Source: Candidatus Uhrbacteria bacterium GW2011_GWE2_46_68
Lineage (GTDB): Bacteria; Patescibacteriota; Patescibacteriia; UBA9934; GWF2-40-263
Direction of reading: 5' to 3'
Length of the DNA stretch: 58,028 nt
Assembly (NCBI GenBank): GCA_001002765.1
Contig: LCMS01000008.1
Coordinates: 1-58,028, forward strand
Below are positions 18,633-25,640 of this stretch, in pieces. The stretch's first letter is position 1; each line of letters begins with the position of its first letter. Below the pieces are notes generated by a model that was not told where the DNA came from, did no database searches, and worked only from the letters and a program-made list of their open reading frames with translations. The position numbers were made by a program, and so were the translations under genes.

Positions 18633-20230
18633 TGGATTCCGTTTTACACGGCATTGGTCTTCTCGAACCTCAGACTGATGGTCGGTTTCGACCGATTCAC
18701 GAACTCGGCGAAGGGGCCATGGGATCAGTGTGGCTTGTGCGCGATAATACGCTTGGCGTTGATCGCGCGGTAAAGATTCTCAAAGCTATCATTGCGCGAA
18801 GTCCGGTGCTTTGCAGCCGATTTTTGCGCGAAGCGCGAACCATGGCTTCGCTCAAGCACGCTCATGTAGTCACTGTGTATGATTACGGCAAGATCAAGGA
18901 CGCAACCGTGGGAGGGGAGGAACTTTATCTCCCTTATATCATTATGGAATTCATCGAGGGCGGAAGCCTCGAGGAATATCTGGATCTTGTGGGAGGGCCG
19001 CTTCCTCCGCGATTTGCCATTACTGAGATTCTGCGTCCGATCTTGAAAGCGCTCGATGTTGTCCATAAGGCGGAGATCGTGCATCGCGATGTCAAGCCTG
19101 CCAATTTCCTCATTGATCATGGAGTAATCAAGCTCGGAGACTTTGGAATCGCACATGCGGAGATTGAAAACGCGACCAAAGGTTTGACCTCGGATCGTGA
19201 TGTGCTAGGCACCTTGATTTACATGGCGCCCGAGCAGTATCTCAGATCGGCCAAGGCAGACGCGCGCAGTGACTTGTACGCGACCGGGATGATCTTGTGG
19301 CAAGCGCTGCGTGGAGAGAAGCCAGAAATGCCCTTGTTGGGAACACGCTTGGCGCAAGACGTTCAACTTATGGAAGGGATTCACGAGGCGCTTCACCCTG
19401 TGCTTTTTCGCGTCATGCGCGCCAAGCCCGAGGATCGTTTCGAAACGGCCGAAGAATTTTTGCAAACGCTTGAAGATGCGCTGCCGCTTCTTCCCGAAGA
19501 TCCGCCCGATGTTCTTCCCCTGACTGCCTATGAGAAAAAGAAAAAGGAAGGGGATCACTCTCCTGCGATTGTGGAGGAACCTGTTGTGCCCGAAGATCCT
19601 GATCGTCCGGGAATGACGATCGTGGCTCCCGAAGAAATGGGTGATATTTCCGCCGGAAGCAATACATTTTTGGGACTGGATGAAAAAGAGAAATCTTTGA
19701 CTGTGATGGAGAGGAGAGCGGGTCGATCTCTTTTGCTTCGGCGGGGGATTGCAGGCGCGATTGTGTTGTCGCTTGCGGTTGCAGGAGGGATCTCCTGGTG
19801 GCTGTTCTCACAACCCGTTGGTGTTCCTCTCGATCCAGTGGAAGCGATCACTGAAGAGTCTGTTGCTGTTCCCGATCCTGTTGTTGAAATCAAGGTTCCT
19901 GATCCACCCCCTGTGGTCGAAGAGCCTATCGTCAAAACCGAGAGTAAGACAAAGTCCAAGGTCGTCAAGACGATCGCTCCTGTGGAACCCGATCCTTTGC
20001 CCCAGACGCCTGTGAAGGTAAGTGTGGGAGTAGACGGAGATGCCAAGGGGGTGTGGATTTCTGCGGGTGACGCATCTCATGCGCTTCCTGCCGAAGTCCT
20101 CCCGGGAACCTACACGATTGAGGCACAGTTTGATGGGGAACGTATGGTTGCGGGATCAGTGACGATTACGGAAGGTGCGTCAGCAACGATTGTTTGTCAA
20201 AGTACGTTTGCCAAGTGCAAGAAGAAGTGA
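18632..20230 (+). CDS. Hanks-type Ser/Thr protein kinase with C-terminal TM and extracytoplasmic domain
   Basis: LGEGAMGSVWLVRD, IVHRDVKPANFLID, KLGDFGIA, GTLIYMAPEQ motifs; TM ~GIAGAIVLSLAVAGGISWWLF. Confidence 0.93.
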   Translation: MDSVLHGIGLLEPQTDGRFRPIHELGEGAMGSVWLVRDNTLGVDRAVKILKAIIARSPVLCSRFLREARTMASLKHAHVVTVYDYGKIKDATVGGEELYLPYIIMEFIEGGSLEEYLDLVGGPLPPRFAITEILRPILKALDVVHKAEIVHRDVKPANFLIDHGVIKLGDFGIAHAEIENATKGLTSDRDVLGTLIYMAPEQYLRSAKADARSDLYATGMILWQALRGEKPEMPLLGTRLAQDVQLMEGIHEALHPVLFRVMRAKPEDRFETAEEFLQTLEDALPLLPEDPPDVLPLTAYEKKKKEGDHSPAIVEEPVVPEDPDRPGMTIVAPEEMGDISAGSNTFLGLDEKEKSLTVMERRAGRSLLLRRGIAGAIVLSLAVAGGISWWLFSQPVGVPLDPVEAITEESVAVPDPVVEIKVPDPPPVVEEPIVKTESKTKSKVVKTIAPVEPDPLPQTPVKVSVGVDGDAKGVWISAGDASHALPAEVLPGTYTIEAQFDGERMVAGSVTITEGASATIVCQSTFAKCKKK

Positions 20231-20235
20231 TGACG

Positions 20236-20263
20236 AGAGACTCTACGACAGAGTCTCTTTTTT
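20236..20263 (+). terminator. Rho-independent terminator
   Basis: AGAGACTC-tacgaca-GAGTCTCT followed by TTTTT. Confidence 0.75.
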
Positions 20264-20289
20264 GTTACGGGCTGGTGCAATGACATATC

Positions 20290-20316
20290 CCATGGGCTGG
20301 CACAAGGCCAGCCTCT
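20290..20316. repeat. REP-like palindrome GGGCTGGcacaaggCCAGCC
   Basis: Near-identical to the 13894 copy. Confidence 0.7.
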
Positions 20317-20382
20317 ACTTCCTTTCGGTTGATTTTTGAGGCACACTGTATGGGCGGGGAAATCCATATTTATTTTTGACTT

Positions 20383-21645
20383 ATGATTGATCCAAAACTT
20401 CTCATTGATGCGCCGGAACTTGTTGTTGCAAACAACCGTAAACGGCATAAAAATCTTGATATCGCAAGCGTTTCTTCCCTGTCTTCTTCACGCAAAACAT
20501 TGCTCGAAAAAGTTGAAAACCTACGAGCCAAAGCAAACGAGATCGCTGGCCGTATTCCAAAAACCGATGCAAACGATCGGCCTACTTTGATCGAAGAAGG
20601 TCGCCGTATCAAAGAAGAAGGAAAGATCCTCGAGGTCGAGCTTCAAAAAATTGAAGCCGAGTTTGAAGCAGCATGGCGCCAATATCCCAACATTTTGCGT
20701 GAGGATGTTCCCGAAGGCACAGGTGAGGAAGGTAATCAAGTCATTCGAACTTTTGGAACGCCTCCAACTTTTCCATTCACCCCCAAAGATCATTTAGAAA
20801 TCGGAGAAAAGCATGGATGGATTGATATGGAGCGTGCAGCCAAGGTTTCCGGCGCACGCTTTGCCTATCTCAAAGGTGAGATGGTTGAGCTTGAACTCGC
20901 ACTTTTGCAATATACGTTTAGTACCTTGATCAAAGAAGGATTCACCCCGGTTTTTCCTCCACACATAATTTTTACCAAAGCCATGGGAGCTATGGGATAT
21001 TTGGAACATGGGGGAGAGGAAGAAGTGTATCATCTCAAAAACGATGACACGGTGTTGATCGGAACTTCCGAGCAAGCCATGGGGCCCATGCTCACAGATG
21101 AGATGCTTGCAGAAGATGAGTTGCCATTGCGTTTTGCCGCATTTTCTCCTTGTTATCGTCGAGAGGCGGGAAGTTATGGAAAAGATTTGCGCGGCATTTT
21201 ACGTATGCACCAGTTTGATAAAATTGAGATGTTCAGTTTTACCGTACCCGAAGTGTCCGATGCCGAGCATGAGTTTTTGCTTGGTGCGCAAGAGAAATTG
21301 ATGCAAGGGCTCGGACTTCCATATCGTGTGATGAAACTTTGCGCCGGCGACATCGGTGCACCTTCGGCCCGCACCTATGATATTGAAACATGGATGCCTT
21401 CACAAAACACCTATCGCGAAACGCATTCCACCTCAAACACAACTGACTATCAGACACGACGATTGAATATTCGTGTGCGACGAGAGGGAAAAAATGCGCT
21501 TGCCCACGCACTCAACGGAACTGCCTTTGCCATGGGGCGCATCATGATCGCTCTGATCGAAAATAATCAGCAAGAAGATGGGAGTGTAAAGGTGCCAGAA
21601 GTATTGCAACCTTGGATAGGGAAAGATCAAATCGGAGTAAAGTAA
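20383..21645 (+). CDS. serS: Seryl-tRNA synthetase
   Basis: Class II motifs: LIGTSEQAMGPMLTDEML, FSPCYRREAGSYGKDLRGILRMHQFDKIEMF, NGTAFAMGRIMIALIENNQQEDGSVKVPEVLQPW. Confidence 0.96.
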   Translation: MIDPKLLIDAPELVVANNRKRHKNLDIASVSSLSSSRKTLLEKVENLRAKANEIAGRIPKTDANDRPTLIEEGRRIKEEGKILEVELQKIEAEFEAAWRQYPNILREDVPEGTGEEGNQVIRTFGTPPTFPFTPKDHLEIGEKHGWIDMERAAKVSGARFAYLKGEMVELELALLQYTFSTLIKEGFTPVFPPHIIFTKAMGAMGYLEHGGEEEVYHLKNDDTVLIGTSEQAMGPMLTDEMLAEDELPLRFAAFSPCYRREAGSYGKDLRGILRMHQFDKIEMFSFTVPEVSDAEHEFLLGAQEKLMQGLGLPYRVMKLCAGDIGAPSARTYDIETWMPSQNTYRETHSTSNTTDYQTRRLNIRVRREGKNALAHALNGTAFAMGRIMIALIENNQQEDGSVKVPEVLQPWIGKDQIGVK

Positions 21646-21655
21646 TCCACAAGAG

Positions 21656-21685
21656 AAAACCCCAGTAAACACGCCTGGGGTTTTT
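21656..21685 (+). terminator. serS terminator
   Basis: CCCCAG-taaacacg-CCTGGGG then TTTTT. Confidence 0.75.
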
Positions 21686-21714
21686 GTTATCCACAATTTA
21701 TCATATAAAAACCG

Positions 21715-21742
21715 TTGACTTTAGCAAAAAATACCGTATTCT
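21715..21742 (+). promoter_or_regulatory. Sigma70-type promoter for orphan RNA
   Basis: TTGACT (21715-21720), 16-bp spacer, TATTCT (21737-21742). Confidence 0.65.
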
Positions 21743-21749
21743 GGATTAT

Positions 21750-22413
21750 TGTCGAGGGCAGGTAGGCTGTTCCCCGGAAGAGGATGCAGCCCTACATCGA
21801 CAACACGGACGCTCTTGTCCACAGTGGGATAATTCTCGCCAAAACAGATCAAGGCGCGCAAGCACCAGAAATCTGTTATGCGAGGAAAACAGACAGGTAA
21901 AGCCCCGGAGAGTCCGGGACACGAAGCCGGTTTGGCAAGAGGTTCAGTGTTTTTCTTGGCCGAGAAGGCCACGGATGTACGAGAGTCGAAACGGTTGTTA
22001 GCGGTACGGTCACGATGGCAAGTGAGAGACCCCCCGGGTCCCCAAGTGCCTCAAGCGTCTTCTCCAAGATATCCCGCGGGGGTGAACTAGGATAAAGTCG
22101 CGACCAAGACTCTCCGTGACGTAAACACGCGCCACGTTTGCAGCTTTATGCGAAAACCCTCCAGGGGTGTCGGCAACCACAGCTGCCAACTGGACTGTGA
22201 GCTTCACACAAACTGTGTGAGCGGATGGCCCTACACAGGCCGACCGCATGCACAGGAAGCGCACCCATCCGTGTGCGCTCCCCGCATCTTGTCGTCGTTG
22301 ACGTCCTCCCCTCTCTCCTTTTGGGACGACGGAAGCTTCGCTTGGCGGGGAGCGCCTGCCCAACCTTTGTTCCTTTTCCCGACCGTGCGGCACCCCAGGT
22401 GCCGCTTTTCTTT
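21750..22413 (+). ncRNA. Large structured non-coding RNA of unassigned class
   Basis: Own promoter and terminator; many perfect stems (see findings); no convincing ORF. Confidence 0.65.
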
Positions 22414-22415
22414 TT
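22387..22415 (+). terminator. Rho-independent terminator of orphan RNA
   Basis: GCGGCACC-CCA-GGTGCCGC then TTTTCTTTTT. Confidence 0.85.
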
Positions 22416-23076
22416 GTGGAATAAGTCCCATGGGCACCATAAGACCTATCATCGAGCAAAATTTATCCACAACAAAATGTTTTTTTCCTTCAACACAAAA
22501 GAGTTTGGCACGCTTTTTGTGTGCAGTTTTATTTTTTTGTCCGAATCATGCAAACAAAGATTCCTTTCCATATTATTTGTTCGGCGAAAAAGGAGAATGC
22601 ATTTTTGCAAAATATGTCAGCAGACGGGAAACACAATCACTTTTTTTCAAAAATAGAGAAACGATGAGAAAATTTTTTTCATTTTTGTTTTAGATACTGT
22701 TGATCGACCTCAACAAAATTCATAGCTCAACCAAGCTAAAAAAGTATTGACCCATGTTCAAATGTTTGATGATCTAAGGTTAGATCGTCTGCGCAAAAAA
22801 TTATCTGCCTTACGCGAACGGAAAGATGCACATGTGAGGTATCGAACATCTTTCTATCGCAAACGCGGAACACTTGCGCACAAAGGAGGGGAGGGGCGAT
22901 CCGACCAAAACGAAGAAAAGGGGATGAAAGAGCATGCGGGGGTTTGCTCCGTCATCCCCCTTCGCTTCCCTCATAAGCGGTGCGTCGAATATTTTCTGAC
23001 AAGACAGGAGGCCTCGTGTGTTGTCAGAGATGGTCGATGTCCGGCCTCTCGCGTTCATTCACAAGCGAGGTTTCCC

Positions 23077-25062
23077 ATGTCCGCGCAACTGTTCCGCATT
23101 TTTTTCTCCATGTGCCTGTGCGTTTTTTCTCTCATGGGTTGTCCGCCCGCATTTTTCATGGATGATGATACGGCAGAGGATGCCTATGGCGACGGCAATC
23201 GCGGCGGCGGTCTTGGCACCATTCATCTCCCGTTTGCCCAAGGTGGCACGTCGAAATGCGTGCAAGGAGCCTATGGTTCCTACAGTCATGATTTCGAGTC
23301 CACCATGTACGATCTTGATTTCGATACGTCAAACACCGGGGATGAAGAAGTCTATGCGCCTGTTTCCGGCACGGTTCATGTGCACATGGAAAGCGCGACC
23401 ACGAATTTCGGTTATCACGTCAATATCGATCTGGGCGACGGCACCTATGTTGTCCTGGCTCACCTTGCCGACATCTTTGTCCTGGACGGGGATGAGGTGA
23501 CGGCTGGTCAATTGTTGGGATACGAAGGGTGTACCGGAAACTGCACGGGTGATCATGTGCATATCGGTCTTCATGAAGGTGATGCCGATCACGAAGCGCA
23601 GTATGGCACCTCGATTCCGACCGAGTACTACTTTGCCGATGCCACTGCTGACGGATCGTATGAGACGATCTCAAGTGTGGATGTGATCTGCGGGATCCGC
23701 AGCGAAGGGGATCCAGAGGAAGGACACACCTATCGCTCTGCGCTTCCGGTTTCGCTCTGGCATCCAAACGGTTCCCTGGTTAAAACAGGGGATAATGCCA
23801 AGACCTATCTGATCGAAGACGGCAAAGCCCGATGGATCGAAACCCAGGATATTTTTTGGAGCTTTGGGTATGATTTTGACAATGTTTCCACGATTTCTGA
23901 CGAAGAGCTTGCTTGCCTTGGTGAAGGCGAGACGCTCGAAGACACCGGAAGTGTGGAAGCGTTTTTGGACGATGACGATGATATCTGGCTCTTTGTGAAT
24001 ACCGGAAGCGAACGATTCCGTATTTGGGTGCGAGAGGAAGGATCTGACGCTGTGCTCGCTTCCTGGGGACTTCGCTACACACAAAGCGATCCGCCTGCGC
24101 ATCTCCAAAACAGTGACAGTCAATGGACTTCCTATACACCAGCTAGCGGCTATGCCGAGTTGCGTGATGGTTCGCTTGTCAAAGAATCCGATGCCTCAGA
24201 CGTGTACTTCGTGACTGATGGCATCGCGCTTCCCATCGTTGACTGGTCCACCTATTTGCTCATGGGCTTTTATGCCCACGAGATCATCACTCTGGAACCC
24301 GATGAACTTGCCGAAATTCAAGAAGATGTCGGTAGCTGTCGGGCCGGAGTGTGGTGTTTGGATGAGGAGGCTGTGACCACTTGCGGTGGAGGTTTGGATC
24401 TCGGCAGCGGTGGAGATTATGGTGGTGATGATGAGGGGGAGGAAGAAGAAGATGACGATGAAGATGACAGTGAAGATCCGCCTGAAGAAGAGGAAGATCT
24501 TCCCGAAGATGAGGATGAGGATGATCCGCCCGAGTATGACGATGAAGATACGGACGAAGAAGGAGATAGCGGGTTTGAGTACGATGACAGCAATCCCTGT
24601 GATGGTGAGGATGCTTGTGTGGAAGATATGGATGGCGATGGTCAAGATGAAACCTTGATGATGGCCGACCATATGTGGCTTACCTCATGGATTGATGGGG
24701 AGCCCACATACGTCTATGCCAATGCGTCCGGATGTTTTGATGGAGTGTTGAGCACTTCCGATCTTTTCGAAAGTGATCCCTCGACAGGCTATTACCTCAT
24801 CGACTTCTCGTCTTTCGTGGCCGGGTGCACAAGCGAACTTTCGCTCATCAGTTCGGTTGGTACGGACGGACATGATCCGCAAAGTGATATGAGCAACTGG
24901 TATTGGTGGCAAAATGCAGATTTTTGCTCGCAAGGTCACGATTTGTGTGAGCTTGAAAACAATGGAACTTCTTGGGAAGAGTGGCTCATCCGCGTGTCAT
25001 GGATTCCGTCCTATGGCCTTTTGGCAGATGGAAACGGATACACCTCAAACGACGAACTTTAA
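23077..25062 (+). CDS. Lipoprotein with M23/LytM-like peptidase domain and acidic low-complexity linker
   Basis: MSAQLFRIFFSMCLCVFSLMGC lipobox; PVSGTVHVHME...YVVLAHLADIFVLDGDEVTAGQLLGYEG...GDHVHIGLHEG; long D/E-rich stretch. Confidence 0.75.
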   Translation: MSAQLFRIFFSMCLCVFSLMGCPPAFFMDDDTAEDAYGDGNRGGGLGTIHLPFAQGGTSKCVQGAYGSYSHDFESTMYDLDFDTSNTGDEEVYAPVSGTVHVHMESATTNFGYHVNIDLGDGTYVVLAHLADIFVLDGDEVTAGQLLGYEGCTGNCTGDHVHIGLHEGDADHEAQYGTSIPTEYYFADATADGSYETISSVDVICGIRSEGDPEEGHTYRSALPVSLWHPNGSLVKTGDNAKTYLIEDGKARWIETQDIFWSFGYDFDNVSTISDEELACLGEGETLEDTGSVEAFLDDDDDIWLFVNTGSERFRIWVREEGSDAVLASWGLRYTQSDPPAHLQNSDSQWTSYTPASGYAELRDGSLVKESDASDVYFVTDGIALPIVDWSTYLLMGFYAHEIITLEPDELAEIQEDVGSCRAGVWCLDEEAVTTCGGGLDLGSGGDYGGDDEGEEEEDDDEDDSEDPPEEEEDLPEDEDEDDPPEYDDEDTDEEGDSGFEYDDSNPCDGEDACVEDMDGDGQDETLMMADHMWLTSWIDGEPTYVYANASGCFDGVLSTSDLFESDPSTGYYLIDFSSFVAGCTSELSLISSVGTDGHDPQSDMSNWYWWQNADFCSQGHDLCELENNGTSWEEWLIRVSWIPSYGLLADGNGYTSNDEL

Positions 25063-25066
25063 CGCG

Positions 25067-25093
25067 CCCCGGGCACTCTCGCCCGGGGTTTTT
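25067..25093 (+). terminator. Rho-independent terminator
   Basis: CCCCGGGC-actctc-GCCCGGGG then TTTTTC. Confidence 0.8.
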
Positions 25094-25153
25094 CTTCTGC
25101 CATGGATCCTCACCTCCGTGGGGATGACGGAGGGGGTGGATTCAGAAGACGTT

Positions 25154-25179
25154 GGATCCCCGCCTCCGCGGGGATGGCA
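25154..25179. repeat. REP-like element GGATCCCCGCCTCCGCGGGGATGGC
   Basis: Repeated at 25559-25581; related copies at 25105 and 25211. Confidence 0.8.
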
Positions 25180-25210
25180 AATACTCACACCGCTCTCCAC
25201 TACATCACCT

Positions 25211-25240
25211 TGCCACCCCTGCGGAGGCAGGGGTCTAGCG
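25211..25240. repeat. REP-like element TGCCACCCCTGCGGAGGCAGGGGTCTAGCG
   Basis: Nearly the same sequence occurs inside the paralog ORFs at 51595, 52864, 54187 and 57704. Confidence 0.85.
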
Positions 25241-25266
25241 TATCTATCATTTACCTGTGCATTAGT

Positions 25267-25551
25267 ATGAAATCAGGTTTTGTATATATCCTCGCCAGTT
25301 GTCCGTTTGGAACCCTTTATATAGGGGTTACCTCAAATCTTCCAAAAAGAATTTGGGAACATAAAGAAGGAGTTGTAAAAGGTTTTACAAAAAAGTATGG
25401 AATCCGACATCTTGTCTACTATGAGATACACAGTACCATCACGGGCGCTCTACAAAGAGAAAGACAGTTAAAAAGATGGAAACGAACTTGGAAAATAAAT
25501 TTGATTATGAATATGAATCCACAATGGAAAGATTTATATGAAGAATTATAG
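25267..25551 (+). CDS. GIY-YIG domain nuclease (YhbQ-like)
   Basis: FVYILASCPFGTLYIGVTSNLPKRIWEHK..GFTKKYGIRHLVYYE...ERQLKRWKRTWKINLI. Confidence 0.92.
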   Translation: MKSGFVYILASCPFGTLYIGVTSNLPKRIWEHKEGVVKGFTKKYGIRHLVYYEIHSTITGALQRERQLKRWKRTWKINLIMNMNPQWKDLYEEL

Positions 25552-25558
25552 AGGCGAT

Positions 25559-25581
25559 GGATCCCCGCCTCCGCGGGGTGG
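25559..25581. repeat. REP-like element GGATCCCCGCCTCCGCGGGGTGG
   Basis: Copy of 25154 element just past the GIY-YIG stop. Confidence 0.8.
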
Positions 25582-25640
25582 TTGTGGGGTGGAAAAATCA
25601 TCGCTCCCGGTGTGCTTTATGTGTTATACTAAAAGCAATT

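Noticed and set aside
21750-22413. Calling the orphan RNA rnpB (RNase P RNA) or ssrA (tmRNA)
   Set aside because: The invariant cores of RNase P and the tRNA-like ends or tag reading frame of tmRNA are not found on either strand; left as unassigned ncRNA.
21684-22693. ORFs of 60-181 aa overlapping the ncRNA region on both strands
   Set aside because: Low-complexity translations, mutually overlapping, no recognisable RBS or domain; better explained by structured RNA.
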